Notes: a model not told the origin generated them from the letters alone. A DNA stretch of 64,000 bases from Pseudoduganella lutea (GCF_004209755.1 NZ_CP035913.1:1550001-1614000), one strand, 5' to 3'. Counted from the stretch's first letter, positions 1 through 10,384 are shown. Program-made: numbers and translations.

Positions 1-1484
<1,484 letters not shown>

Positions 1485-1571
1485 GTGGTTGGTGCAGGTT
1501 ATGAGAGACAGGCTGAAGGCGAGCGGGCGCCCTGGCTGAAATACAAAACGACGATTATATAACGCTTATCG

Positions 1572-2315
1572 TTACTTGAAGTCGGGCGGCAGGAGGTCGA
1601 TCCGGTCCGTGCAGATCGCGTCCACGCCCCAGGACAGCAGCACGCGGGCGCGCGCGGGATCGTTGACGGTATAGCAAAACAGGCCGAAGCCGGCGGCTTT
1701 CACGGCTGCCGCCAGCGCGGGCGTGAGCTTCGCATGATCGACGTGGACGGACAATACGCCCAGTTCGCGCGCCTGCCCTTCCCAGTCGGCGGGCAAGCCT
1801 TCGAAGGCGATCGCCCGGGGCAGTTCGGGCGCCGCGGCGCGGGCGGCACGCAGCGCGGCGGCGCTGAACGAGGACAGCAGCGGCAGCCTGGCTGCGTCGC
1901 TTTCACCCGGAAACAGCTTGCGCACGGTTTCCGCCACCCAGCGGCCGGTGGCTTCGTCATGGCCCGGCGCGGGCTTGATTTCCACGTTCATCCAGATGCC
2001 GTGGCCCTTGCAATATTCGGCGAACGGCACGAACAGCGGTACCGGCTCGCCGGCAAAGCCGGGACCGAACCACGTGCCGGCGTCGAGCCTGGCGATATCG
2101 GCGGCGGCGGTGTCCGCGATGCAGCCCGTGCCAGCCACGGTGCGACCGAAGTCGGGATCGTGCATGACAACGCCGATGCCGTCTTGCGACAGCATCACGT
2201 CGAATTCGACGGCATGGTAGCCGTGGCGCAGGCCGGCGGCCAGCGCCGCAATGGTGTTTTCCGGGGCGGTCGTGCCGCCGCCGCGATGCGCGATCATGGT
2301 TGGATAGGGCCACAT
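1572..2315 (-). CDS. ugpQ: Glycerophosphodiester phosphodiesterase
   Basis: Hydrolyses glycerophosphodiesters to glycerol-3-phosphate and an alcohol. The 247-residue protein starts MWPYPTMIAHRGG and shows the family's HRG...PENT motif near residues 9-18, the acidic pair in VEFDV (about 35-40), the MHDPDFGRT motif and a late EIKP element, which together form the metal site of the TIM barrel. There is no signal peptide, which fits the cytoplasmic UgpQ type rather than periplasmic GlpQ. The frame stays open upstream to 3215, but that extension overlaps the next gene and has no family similarity, so the ATG at 2315 is preferred. Confidence 0.92.
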   Translation of the reverse strand: MWPYPTMIAHRGGGTTAPENTIAALAAGLRHGYHAVEFDVMLSQDGIGVVMHDPDFGRTVAGTGCIADTAAADIARLDAGTWFGPGFAGEPVPLFVPFAEYCKGHGIWMNVEIKPAPGHDEATGRWVAETVRKLFPGESDAARLPLLSSFSAAALRAARAAAPELPRAIAFEGLPADWEGQARELGVLSVHVDHAKLTPALAAAVKAAGFGLFCYTVNDPARARVLLSWGVDAICTDRIDLLPPDFK

Positions 2316-2377
2316 GGCTGCGACACTAGCATGCTTTGACGCATTCAGGGCAAAAGGCGCGGGCAAAAGCCGGGGGC

Positions 2378-2408
2378 AAAAAAAGGCCGCTTCACCATCG
2401 AAGCGGCC
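2378..2408 (-). terminator. Rho-independent terminator of the 2501-2824 gene
   Basis: Read on the minus strand, a 9-bp GC-rich stem (2400-2408 pairing with 2385-2393) is followed by seven T residues (2384-2378). It lies about 95 bases past the stop of the small leftward gene and before ugpQ, so the two genes are probably separate transcripts. Confidence 0.85.
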
Positions 2409-2500
2409 CTGTAAGGCGCCGGTTGCCACCACGGTTCGGGGTTCACCGCGGGGCTGGCCCGTGGAGGCCGCGCAGCGGGTCCCGGCGCCGTCGCCCCAAC

Positions 2501-2824
2501 TCAATGCAGTTTCACCTTGAAGTCGATCAGTTCGTTGTGCATGTGGTTCACCGCCGATTTCATCTGGGCCGACAACGGCAAGCCGCTGCCACAGACGCGG
2601 CGCGCGCGTGAGCCCAGCAATTCCATGTCGTGGACCAGCTTGACGATGCGCGTGCGGTCGCGCAGTGCGAGGATTTCGGTAATGCGGTCGGATTGCCGGT
2701 CCAGCTTCTGGATATAGTCGCGCAGTTCGCCTGGCAGGTTGCGCTCGGCGGACAGCGCCTGCGCGGCCTGGCCGACGGCAAGCTGGACACTGCTGAGGCG
2801 GCTTCGAATTTCCTGTTCTCCCAT
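2501..2824 (-). CDS. Small helical protein of unknown function
   Basis: A 107-residue protein starting MGEQEIRSRLSSVQLAVG. I do not recognise the family. It looks all-helical, with heptad-like spacing, and ends in SAVNHMHNELIDFKVKLH. There is no signal peptide or membrane segment. A GGAGG ribosome-binding site lies 5 bases before the ATG at 2824, which decides this start over a GTG two codons upstream. The gene has its own terminator and is flanked by same-strand ugpQ and the MFS gene. It may be a conserved cytoplasmic hypothetical of this bacterial family, but that is a guess. Confidence 0.75.
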   Translation of the reverse strand: MGEQEIRSRLSSVQLAVGQAAQALSAERNLPGELRDYIQKLDRQSDRITEILALRDRTRIVKLVHDMELLGSRARRVCGSGLPLSAQMKSAVNHMHNELIDFKVKLH

Positions 2825-2907
2825 GATCACCTCCGTGGGTTGTGCGGCAGCGGATGCGCCACTGAAGCTTGGAGGGCCATGCGGCCGAAAGGTTGCCTGA
2901 GTCCGCC

Positions 2908-4134
2908 TCAGGCTTGAGCGGGTTCAAGTTTCCGCAGCGTTTTCGCAGGCTCCAGCGGCGCCAGGTTGCGCAGCCGCAGCGCGACCAGCAGCCCGGTAGC
3001 CAGCAACCCTGCCAGCAGTGCCACCACGCCCGGCCAGCCACCATGCGCCCACAGCACGCCGCACAGCCAGCCAACCACGCTCGATCCCAGGTAATAGAAG
3101 AACAGGTACAGTGCCGACGCCAGCGCCTGCGGCGCGCGGGCACGCCGCCCCACCCAGCTGCTGGCCATCGAATGCGAGGCAAAGAACGAGAACGTGAACA
3201 GGGCCATGCCGGCAACGATCGCCGCGACGTTGTCCGCCAGCGTCAGCAGCAAACCAGCCAGCATGGCCGACATCGTGGCCCACAGCACCTTGCGGCGGCC
3301 CAGCCGGTCCGCCAGCCGGCCAGCCCAGACGGAACTGTAGATGCCCAGCAGGTACAGGAACGAGATGCCGCCGACGAGCCCCTGGCGCAGCGAGAACGGC
3401 TCGCCCAGCAGCCGGAAGCCGATGAAATTGTAGGCGCTGACGAAGCAGCCCATCAGCAGGAACGCCAGCGCAAACAGCCATGGCAGGCCATCGTCGGACA
3501 GGTGGCGGCGCAGTCCGGCAGCCATGCCCGCCAGCCCGCCCTGCGCCGGCCTGAAATTGCGCGACGCGGGCAGGCTGCGCCAGAATTCCCATGCGGCATA
3601 CAGGCCGGCCATGCCCACCGCCGCCAGCGCCACGCGCCAGGAAAACACGTCGGACAGCGTGGACGTGACGACCCGCCCCAGCATGCCGCCGAACGCGCTG
3701 CCGCTGATGTACAGCCCCATCGACAGGCCCAGCGATTCCGGCTCGATTTCCTCGCTCAGGTAAGCCATCGCCACGGCGGGCATGCCGCCCAGCCCCAGCC
3801 CCAGCAGCGCACGCGCCACCAGCAGTTGCGGATAGTTGCGGGCCAGCGCGCAGACGAGCGTCATGATGGCGGCCAGGAACAGCGCGGTGATCATCAGGCC
3901 CTTGCGGCCGATGCGGTCCGACACGATCGACGACAGCAGCAGCGACACGGCCAGCGCCCCCGTCGACACCGACAGCGACAGGCTGCTTTGCGCCGGCGTC
4001 AGCGCGAACTGGTGCGCCAGCAGCGGCATCAGCGGCTGCACGCAGTACAGCAGCGCAAAGCAGGAAAATCCGCCGAAGAACAGCGCACGGTTGGTGCGCC
4101 GGAAGGCGGGGCTGGCGGGTGAGATGCGTTCCAT
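2908..4134 (-). CDS. MFS transporter, YnfM-like (drug exporter family)
   Basis: Inner-membrane major facilitator superfamily transporter of 408 residues with about 12 hydrophobic segments. The MFS signature between helices 2 and 3 is visible (SDRIGRKGLM), and a second copy occurs in the C-terminal half (GRLADRLGRRKVLW). It is transcribed divergently from a LysR regulator at 4233. The same arrangement is known for ynfM and ynfL of Escherichia coli, and the sequence style (arabinose/multidrug-exporter branch) agrees. The ATG at 4134 (MERISPASPAF) is chosen because the longer frame to 4212 adds only residues encoded in the divergent promoter. The substrate cannot be told. Confidence 0.88.
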   Translation of the reverse strand: MERISPASPAFRRTNRALFFGGFSCFALLYCVQPLMPLLAHQFALTPAQSSLSLSVSTGALAVSLLLSSIVSDRIGRKGLMITALFLAAIMTLVCALARNYPQLLVARALLGLGLGGMPAVAMAYLSEEIEPESLGLSMGLYISGSAFGGMLGRVVTSTLSDVFSWRVALAAVGMAGLYAAWEFWRSLPASRNFRPAQGGLAGMAAGLRRHLSDDGLPWLFALAFLLMGCFVSAYNFIGFRLLGEPFSLRQGLVGGISFLYLLGIYSSVWAGRLADRLGRRKVLWATMSAMLAGLLLTLADNVAAIVAGMALFTFSFFASHSMASSWVGRRARAPQALASALYLFFYYLGSSVVGWLCGVLWAHGGWPGVVALLAGLLATGLLVALRLRNLAPLEPAKTLRKLEPAQA

Positions 4135-4232
4135 ATCGGTGAGCTTCCAAAGGCGATGGCACGATGGTAGGGTTGCCCGGTAATACAGTCCAATATATAT
4201 TTGAGGCGTCATTAATACTTCAAAGCGATTAC

Positions 4233-5126
4233 ATGGAGCTTCGTCATCTGCGTTACTTCGTGGCCGTGGCCGAGGAACTGAGCTTCACGCGGGCGGCGGA
4301 ACGGCTGCACATCGGCCAGCCGCCGCTGTCCCAGCAAATCCAGGCGCTGGAACACGAGGTGGGCGCGCGGCTGTTCGAGCGCAGCAAGCGCTGGGTGCGG
4401 CTGACGGAGGCGGGCAAGCTGTTCCTGGTGGATGCGCGGCGCGTGCTGGCGCTGTCGGAACAGGCCAAGGAAACCGCGCGCAGGGCCCAGCGCGGCGAGG
4501 CGGGCGAACTGCGGGTGGGATTCACGTTCTCGACGCCGTTCACGCCGCTGTTCGCCGCCGTGGTGCGGCGCTACCGCCAGCAATATCCCGGCGTGCTGCT
4601 GACGTTCCATGAAATGGCGACGCTGCCGCAGCTGGCGAAACTGGAAGCGCGCGAGCTGGACCTGGGCTTCGTGCGCACCGTCAGCGTGCCGATCCCGGAA
4701 ACGATCACGCTCACTACTTTGCGCCACGACCCGCTGCGCCTCGTGCTGCCGGCGGACTGGCCCATCGCGGCAATGGACACCATCACGGTGAAGGACCTGG
4801 AGGGGCTGCCGTTCGTGATCTTCCCGAAGGATGCCGGCACCGGCATCCACCCGCAACTGTTCCGCATGTGCCGCGCCGCCGGCTTCACGCCGCAGATCGC
4901 GATGGAAGCGGGCGAAGCGTCGACGATCATCGGGCTCGTGGCCGCCGGCTGCGGCATCTCCGTACTACCGAGTTCATTCGAGGGCATCCACATGGAAGGC
5001 GTCGTGTACCGGCCGCTGGATGATTCGCAGGCAACCACGGCGCTGATGCTGGCGCAGCGCAGCGACGATGGCGGGCCGCTGGTGGCGGCGTTCGTGGCGC
5101 TGGCGAAGGCGGCGGCCGAGGAATAA
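4233..5126 (+). CDS. LysR-family transcriptional regulator, YnfL-like
   Basis: A 297-residue DNA-binding regulator. The N-terminal winged helix is clear: MELRHLRYFVAVAEELSFTR, then AAERLHIGQPPLSQQIQALE (recognition helix) and GARLFERSKRWVRLTEAG. The rest is a substrate-binding-like effector domain. It is divergent from the MFS gene with a 98-base gap that must hold both promoters, so it probably controls that transporter in response to an unknown ligand. The ATG at 4233 matches the canonical start of the LysR fold. The frame opens 23 codons earlier, but those codons fall within the promoter region. Confidence 0.93.
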   Translation: MELRHLRYFVAVAEELSFTRAAERLHIGQPPLSQQIQALEHEVGARLFERSKRWVRLTEAGKLFLVDARRVLALSEQAKETARRAQRGEAGELRVGFTFSTPFTPLFAAVVRRYRQQYPGVLLTFHEMATLPQLAKLEARELDLGFVRTVSVPIPETITLTTLRHDPLRLVLPADWPIAAMDTITVKDLEGLPFVIFPKDAGTGIHPQLFRMCRAAGFTPQIAMEAGEASTIIGLVAAGCGISVLPSSFEGIHMEGVVYRPLDDSQATTALMLAQRSDDGGPLVAAFVALAKAAAEE

Positions 5127-5132
5127 TTTCCC

Positions 5133-5159
5133 GAAAAATGGGGACGTACCCCATTTTTC
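5133..5159. repeat. Intergenic palindrome, GGGGACGTACCCC class
   Basis: Two 11-base arms (gaaaaatgggg at 5133-5143 and its complement at 5149-5159) flank ACGTA. It sits between the convergent ends of the LysR gene and the 5188-5733 gene, so it may act as a two-way terminator. The same core recurs at 10147-10230, and related palindromes occur at four other intergenic sites in the window. Confidence 0.85.
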
Positions 5160-5187
5160 AGGCAATATTTGAACGGACTGGTGCCGG

Positions 5188-5733
5188 CTAGCGCTTTTCG
5201 ATTGCGGTCTGCATCGCCTGCAACCGGGCACGCCGGGCCTGCCACTCCGCCGCCTGGGCCTTGTCCAGCTCGATCGTAAATTCCGTCCACGAGCCGGTGA
5301 AGTTGCACACGTGGTTCCACACGCGCCGCACGTGCAGGGTCGCGCCCTGCAGGTCCGAATCGAGCAGGCTGACTTCCAGGGAGCCGTCCTTGCGGAACAC
5401 GTGCCGCGCATGCAGGTCCGGTGTGAGCGCATCTTCCCATTCGCGCTGCTGCCGGGGCGATGCGGGCACGAGCTTCATCTGGAAATAGGCATCGATGCGC
5501 GCGACGTGACGGCGGATGGCTTCGCAAAGCTCGTGCACCCGCTCGTCATCGGTATCCCTGAGCTCCTTCGAGCCGGCGGCGTAACGCAAGGCCAGCACGG
5601 CGTCGTACCACTCGGCTGCCGTGCCGGCCTTCTTCACCATCGCATGAAACCGGTTCGGCGACACCTGGTGCAGCGCCTCCACCAGTTTCGTCAGGTCGGC
5701 GAGGATCGCCGCGGTGTCGGCCTGCGGGTTCAT
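5188..5733 (-). CDS. Unrecognised protein, last gene of the J-domain operon
   Basis: A 181-residue soluble protein starting MNPQADTAAILADLTKLVEA. I do not recognise the family. The N-terminal half looks helical. The middle (about 110-160) contains alternating strand-like segments such as SLEVSLLDSDLQGATLHV, and the C-terminus is a charged helix (DKAQAAEWQARRARLQ). There is no signal peptide or membrane segment. It starts 8 bases after the stop of the preceding leftward gene, so it is almost certainly co-transcribed with it and with the three genes further upstream, headed by a J-domain protein. Confidence 0.8.
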   Translation of the reverse strand: MNPQADTAAILADLTKLVEALHQVSPNRFHAMVKKAGTAAEWYDAVLALRYAAGSKELRDTDDERVHELCEAIRRHVARIDAYFQMKLVPASPRQQREWEDALTPDLHARHVFRKDGSLEVSLLDSDLQGATLHVRRVWNHVCNFTGSWTEFTIELDKAQAAEWQARRARLQAMQTAIEKR

Positions 5734-5741
5734 CGACGCCC

Positions 5742-6614
5742 TCAGTCGTAGTCGGGGTCCAGCTCCGAACCGGCGTAATTCTCCAGCTCGGCAAACAGCG
5801 TCTTCATCGCCGTGCGGCCGGGAATGTGCTGCAGCACCGTGCAGCCCTTGCGGTACACGTCGATGCGGTTCAGCAGCACCGGGTGGTGCTGGGCTGGCAC
5901 GGCGGCGACCAGCGCGGCCCAGCCGGCTTCGAAGTCGGGCTTGTTCGCCCGCACCGCCTTCACGAAGCGCTCGAAGTCCTTCTGGCCGGTGCGAGCCACG
6001 ATGCGCCCGCCTCCTTCGACGGCAAAGATGATCGCCAGCGCGATCACGCCTTCCGCGTTCAGGTCGGTGTCCTTGATGGCGCCGCCGCTGTTGTGCCGCC
6101 GCAGCCAGCTCGCGAAGCGGACGACGGCCTGCGCTTCCTGGCGCTGCCTGAACTGTTCCTGGTAGCGTGCCGGGCCATCCCAGTTCGCGTTCGGGTCGGT
6201 CAGGCAGAGGTCGAAGAAGATGTCGCGCAGGCGCCGCTGGGCATACACCGGGTCCTGGTCGTATTCGCCCACCAGCGTATCCTCGGGCATCGCGGCCAAA
6301 TCCTTCAGCTGGCGAAAGCCCGCCTGGAATGCCGCCTCGGCGCCGTTCTCGACGAGGAAGTCCAGCGCGGCCGCGTCGCTGTCCACCGACAGCAACTGCT
6401 CTAGACCGAGCGACACGCCGCCCACGGTGAGGTTGACGGCCTTCTGGATGCCTTCGGACGTGCGGTGGTTCGTGAACTTCTCGGCGACCATCGCCGTGAT
6501 GCCGGCCAGTTCATCGGCCAGCATCACGGCCGCGTCCGGGCGGTCGTCGCCCGGCAGCAGCTTGATCGCGCGCGTCAGTCTCGGCAGGTTTTCGCGTACG
6601 AGTGCCGGCAGCAT
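5742..6614 (-). CDS. Unrecognised 290-residue protein of the J-domain operon
   Basis: The protein starts MLPALVRENLPRLTRAIKLL and is mainly helical, with a conspicuous GGGRIVARTGQKDFERF segment around residues 205-220. It carries no signal peptide, no transmembrane helix and no catalytic motif that I know. Its ATG overlaps the stop of the upstream gene (TGATG at 6616-6612), which implies translational coupling. The downstream 181-residue gene follows after 8 bases. Function unknown; the only contextual clue is the J-domain protein at the head of the operon. Confidence 0.82.
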   Translation of the reverse strand: MLPALVRENLPRLTRAIKLLPGDDRPDAAVMLADELAGITAMVAEKFTNHRTSEGIQKAVNLTVGGVSLGLEQLLSVDSDAAALDFLVENGAEAAFQAGFRQLKDLAAMPEDTLVGEYDQDPVYAQRRLRDIFFDLCLTDPNANWDGPARYQEQFRQRQEAQAVVRFASWLRRHNSGGAIKDTDLNAEGVIALAIIFAVEGGGRIVARTGQKDFERFVKAVRANKPDFEAGWAALVAAVPAQHHPVLLNRIDVYRKGCTVLQHIPGRTAMKTLFAELENYAGSELDPDYD

Positions 6615-7396
6615 CAGGAGAAGATCCCCGTGCCCAGGTTGCGGCGGCCGCCGCGTGTGCTGGCGCTGCGGGTACTCGGCACCTGCTTGCGCAGGCGGTA
6701 CAGCAGCTCCTTCGTGGAACGCTGCAGCACTGACGGTTCTTCCTCATCCGGATCGTCGGAGTATTCGGCATCGGCCAGGTCCGCGCTGTGGCGGAATTCC
6801 GGGAACAGCTCGAACAGGGCGCGGTCCCAGCCATCCTCGCTGGCCTGCGCCAGCGCCACGGCCAGCGGCACCACGTCGCTGTCGGAGGACGACTGCGCCG
6901 TGATGTACGAACCCTTCGAGATCACTTCGCCGGCCACTTCCAGCATTTCCTTCGGTGCCAGCGAGAACACGATGGCGAACACGGTCGCGCCATGGTCGGA
7001 AGCCGATGCTTCCTGCAGCAGTTCGCGGCGGCGTTCCTCGTCCTCGGTGCCGAACACCACACCGTGGATGTGGTTGAACAAGCCTTCGGCGATGCGCTCG
7101 GGATCATCCTCGATCATGTCCTCGTTCCACGTGGCGGCGATGTAGGCGAGGCTGTCGGCCCAGGCCTTCGGCGGCACCAGCAGCGTGGCCAGCGACAGCT
7201 TGCCGCCATCGAAGCCGGCCATGTGCAGCGCCGTCACGTGCGGCGGAATGTTCTGCAGCACTTCCACGACAGCGAGGTCGCCATGCTGCTCGGCCGCATC
7301 CGCGAACGCCTGCTCGGCGTGGGCCAGCGAGCCGGCCAGCACCAGTTCCGTCACCTGCTTGCTGATGGCGGGCAGATTGGACTTTTCGTCGGACAT
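6614..7396 (-). CDS. Unrecognised 260-residue protein of the J-domain operon
   Basis: Starts MSDEKSNLPAISKQVTELVL at the ATG at 7396, which overlaps the stop of the upstream gene (TGATG). The first 190 residues look like a helical repeat-type fold. An acidic linker (YSDDPDEEEPS, about 210-220) and a basic Gly/Arg tail (STRGGRRNLGTG) follow. No known catalytic motif is visible. The frame remains open as far as 7978, but that extension runs through the neighbouring gene and is rejected. Both ends overlap neighbours, so it is made in fixed proportion with them. Confidence 0.82.
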   Translation of the reverse strand: MSDEKSNLPAISKQVTELVLAGSLAHAEQAFADAAEQHGDLAVVEVLQNIPPHVTALHMAGFDGGKLSLATLLVPPKAWADSLAYIAATWNEDMIEDDPERIAEGLFNHIHGVVFGTEDEERRRELLQEASASDHGATVFAIVFSLAPKEMLEVAGEVISKGSYITAQSSSDSDVVPLAVALAQASEDGWDRALFELFPEFRHSADLADAEYSDDPDEEEPSVLQRSTKELLYRLRKQVPSTRSASTRGGRRNLGTGIFS

Positions 7397-7899
7397 CAAC
7401 GCTCTCCTTCCTGGTCGAACATCTGGGTGAATTCCTCGCTGGCGCCGCCCTCTTCCTCGTCGTCGTCGCCCTCGTCGCCTTCGGCCAGCTGGTCGAGCGA
7501 CGTGTCGTCGTCGTCCCACATGCGCGGGTGCTTGTGCAGGAACGCGGTAACGATGGCCTGGCGGCCCAGTTCCAAATGGTTTTCCTCGATGGCCGCGAGC
7601 ATGCGGGCGGGTTCGCCCTCGGGGCACGACACGGCCGCGAACACGCGTGCCGGGTCGCCGAACTCGAAGTCCTCGGCATCGGCCAGCAGCGTTTTCGGTT
7701 CGGCGATGTCGATCACGTCGACAAGCGCGAACGCCATCATGTTCAGGTCTTCGATGCCGCCGCCATTGGCGTACTCGGTCACCAGCGCCTGCGTCATCGC
7801 CTTGTAGTTCTTGCGGTCCGGCGGATCGCCGAGGATGCCCTCGATCTGCTCGGCCAGTTCGCGCGCCTGGAAGGCGAACTCGGGGTGTACTCTTCTCAT
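7396..7899 (-). CDS. Unrecognised acidic 167-residue protein of the J-domain operon
   Basis: Starts MRRVHPEFAFQARELAEQIE. The body is helical and the C-terminus is strikingly acidic (residues about 130-160, including EGDEGDDDEEEGG), a composition often seen in regulatory or protein-binding tails. It begins 30 bases after the J-domain gene ends, and its stop overlaps the next start. I do not recognise the family. It could be a substrate adaptor or regulator partnered with the J-domain protein, but this is inference from position only. Confidence 0.8.
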   Translation of the reverse strand: MRRVHPEFAFQARELAEQIEGILGDPPDRKNYKAMTQALVTEYANGGGIEDLNMMAFALVDVIDIAEPKTLLADAEDFEFGDPARVFAAVSCPEGEPARMLAAIEENHLELGRQAIVTAFLHKHPRMWDDDDTSLDQLAEGDEGDDDEEEGGASEEFTQMFDQEGER

Positions 7900-7929
7900 T
7901 GCTGACTCTTTTCTTGAATGCTGGTTGGC

Positions 7930-8223
7930 TCAGGCGGCGGGTAACGCAACGCCATGCAGACTGAAGACGGAACGCCACAACTGGTAGGCTTCCTCTTCCG
8001 GATCGATGATGATCCGGTGGTTCAGGCTCTGGTTGTATTCGTCCCGCTTGGCCGGGTCGGACAGTACCTCGTAGGCCTTGACGATGGCCTTGAAGCGGGC
8101 ATCGGCACCGGGCTCGGGGTTGCGGTCCGGGTGGAAGCGCATTGCCAGCGACCGGTAGACCTTCTTGATCTCGTCTTCCGTCGCGTTCGGCGCGATACCG
8201 AGCACGTTGTACAAATTATCCAT
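7930..8223 (-). CDS. Short J-domain (DnaJ-like) protein
   Basis: A 97-residue protein that is essentially a J domain: [20 protein letters not shown], then [20 protein letters not shown] with the invariant HPD at residues 31-33, then [15 protein letters not shown] domains stimulate the ATPase of Hsp70 (DnaK). There is no Gly/Phe region, zinc-finger or substrate domain, so any substrate specificity would lie in its 30-residue tail or in partner proteins. The ATG at 8223 is used because the J domain starts there. It heads a five-gene leftward operon and is divergent from glnS across 142 bases. Confidence 0.92.
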   Translation of the reverse strand: MDNLYNVLGIAPNATEDEIKKVYRSLAMRFHPDRNPEPGADARFKAIVKAYEVLSDPAKRDEYNQSLNHRIIIDPEEEAYQLWRSVFSLHGVALPAA

Positions 8224-8365
8224 GGTTTTCCTTTGCCTCGACACTCTGGTCGAAAAACGTGGGCGTAAGGGCGAATTATCCTATAGAAAACGTTCCGCCG
8301 TCCCGCCGCACGAGGCGACGTACGGTAAAATGGCCGTCAATCGACTCCAATTCCCGCCTTCGTAC

Positions 8366-10132
8366 ATGAGCAACGACAAAAAGACAGCCGCAGCGGCTCC
8401 AGCACCGAATTTCCTTCGCAACATCGTTGAACACGACCTGGCCACCGGCGCGCACCAGCGCGAAGGGCTGCCTCCCGTCATCACCCGCTTCCCGCCCGAA
8501 CCGAACGGCTACCTGCACATCGGCCATGCCAAGTCGATCTGCCTGAACTTCGGCCTGGCGCGCGACTACCAGGGGCGCTGCCACCTGCGCTTCGACGACA
8601 CCAATCCGGCCAAGGAAGAGCAGGAATACGTCGACTCCATCATGGACAGCGTGAAATGGCTGGGCTTTTCCTGGGAAAGCCAGGACCCCGCCGGCGGCGA
8701 CGGCTACCTGCACTATGCCAGCGATTATTTCGACCGGCTGTACGACATGGCGGAATATCTGATCATGGCAGGCTATGCCTACGTGGACAGCCAGAGCGCC
8801 GAGGAAATGGCGGCCAACCGGGGTAATTTCAATACGCCGGGCGTGAACTCGCGCTTCCGCAACCGCCCCGCCGAGGAATCCCTGCAGCTGTTCCGCGACA
8901 TGAAGGCCGGCAAGTATGCCGATGGCGAGCACATCCTGCGCGCGAAGATGAGCGAAGACGCGATGGCGTCGCCGAACATGAACCTGCGCGACCCGGCGAT
9001 CTACCGCATCCGCCATGCGCATCACCACCGCACGGGCGACAAGTGGTGCATCTACCCGATGTACGACTACACGCACCCGATTTCGGATGCGCTGGAAAAC
9101 ATCACGCATTCCGTGTGCACGCTGGAGTTCCAGGATCACCGGCCATTCTATGACTGGCTGCTGGAAACGCTGGCCGAAGGCGGCTTCTTCAAGAAGCCGC
9201 TGCCGAAGCAGTACGAATTCTCGCGGCTGAACCTGACATACATCGTCACGTCCAAGCGCAAGCTGCGCCAGCTCGTCGAGGAAGGCATCGTCGATGGCTG
9301 GGACGATCCACGCCTGTCCACGCTGGTGGGCATGCGCCGCCGCGGCTTCACGCCCGAAGGCATCCAGCTCATGGCCGAACGCACGGGCGTGACGAAGTCC
9401 GACGGCTGGATCGACTTCGGCGTGCTGGAAGGCGCCGTGCGCGAAGACCTGGACCCGAAGGCGCCGCGCGCGATCGCCGTGCTCAAGCCCCTGAAGCTGA
9501 TCGTCGACAATTTCGACGCCGCCGAGAGCGTGGAGTGCAGCTCGCCGGTGCACCCGCACCATCCGGAACTGGGCAACCGCACGTTCCCGTTCACCCGCGA
9601 ACTGTGGATCGAGGAAGAGGATTTCATGGAAGTACCGTCGAAAGGCTACTTCCGTTTCTATCCGCCGATCGGCGACCAGCCGGGTGCGCGCGTGCGCCTG
9701 AAATACGGCTTCGTGGCCGAATGCACGGGCTACGACAAGGACGAGAACGGCAAAGTGACCGCCGTGCACGTCAACTACTTCCCCGACAGCAAATCCGGCA
9801 CCGATGGCGCCAACAACTACAAGGTCAAGGGCAATATCCACTGGGTCAGCGCCAGCGGCGCGCTGGAAGCGGAAGTGCGGCTGTATGACCGCCTGTTCAC
9901 GGACCCGCAACCGGATGCCGGCGGCAAGGACTTCAAGGAATTCCTGAACCCGAAGGCCAAGGAAGTGGTGACCGCGTACCTGGAACCGGGCCTGAAGGAT
10001 GCACAAGCCGAGCAGCGCTTCCAGTTCGAGCGCCACGGCTACTTCATTGCCGACCGGGTCGATTCCCGGCCGGGCAAACCAGTGTTCAATCGCATCGTCA
10101 CGCTGAAAGACAGCTGGGGCAGCGCGAAGTAA
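8366..10132 (+). CDS. glnS: Glutaminyl-tRNA synthetase
   Basis: Class I synthetase charging tRNA(Gln), 588 residues, close to the usual bacterial length of 550-590. RFPPEPNGYLHIGHAKS carries the HIGH motif (residues 51-54). The KMSKS-equivalent is VTSKRKL near residue 295. The C-terminal half is the two-barrel anticodon-binding region (SGTDGANNYKVKGNIHWV). The ATG at 8366 (MSNDKKTAAAA) is chosen; an in-frame start as early as 8165 would overlap the divergent J-domain gene. A long antisense frame covers the whole gene and is ignored. Confidence 0.97.
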   Translation: MSNDKKTAAAAPAPNFLRNIVEHDLATGAHQREGLPPVITRFPPEPNGYLHIGHAKSICLNFGLARDYQGRCHLRFDDTNPAKEEQEYVDSIMDSVKWLGFSWESQDPAGGDGYLHYASDYFDRLYDMAEYLIMAGYAYVDSQSAEEMAANRGNFNTPGVNSRFRNRPAEESLQLFRDMKAGKYADGEHILRAKMSEDAMASPNMNLRDPAIYRIRHAHHHRTGDKWCIYPMYDYTHPISDALENITHSVCTLEFQDHRPFYDWLLETLAEGGFFKKPLPKQYEFSRLNLTYIVTSKRKLRQLVEEGIVDGWDDPRLSTLVGMRRRGFTPEGIQLMAERTGVTKSDGWIDFGVLEGAVREDLDPKAPRAIAVLKPLKLIVDNFDAAESVECSSPVHPHHPELGNRTFPFTRELWIEEEDFMEVPSKGYFRFYPPIGDQPGARVRLKYGFVAECTGYDKDENGKVTAVHVNYFPDSKSGTDGANNYKVKGNIHWVSASGALEAEVRLYDRLFTDPQPDAGGKDFKEFLNPKAKEVVTAYLEPGLKDAQAEQRFQFERHGYFIADRVDSRPGKPVFNRIVTLKDSWGSAK

Positions 10133-10146
10133 CCCGGGAAAAACCG

Positions 10147-10230
10147 GGGACGTACCCCTGTTTTGAAGCAAAATTGGGGACGTACCCCTGTTTCACGGCA
10201 ATTTTTCCCGGAAACAGGGGTACGTCCCCA
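10147..10230. repeat. Cluster of three GGGGACGTACCCC palindromes
   Basis: Cores lie at 10147-10159 and 10177-10189 (GGGGACGTACCCC) and, inverted, at 10218-10230 (GGGGTACGTCCCC). They follow glnS in the 250-base gap before the sensor kinase. The outer copies can pair with each other into a long hairpin ending in a short T run, so they may also end the glnS transcript. Confidence 0.88.
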
Positions 10231-10384
10231 GTTTTCTTGTAGGGCAAGGGTTATGCATGACGGCGACGGACGAGGGCTGCGTCCGCCGCAACGGTTCATG
10301 TCCGGTAGTCGCTTTGTTCTTGACGCAGCTCACTTCGACTGCCTATATTTTGACCACGAACCCAGCCCTCTCACCGCCCCGCCC

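Noticed and set aside
1572..3215. 547-residue version of the glycerophosphodiesterase
   Set aside because: The first 300 residues are read-through of the upstream neighbour's opposite frames, and the HRG motif marks the real start near 2315.
8276..10171. 631-residue frame antisense to glnS
   Set aside because: It mirrors the synthetase frame exactly in extent, and the translation is compositionally biased (Arg, Val, His, Gln). glnS has complete motifs.
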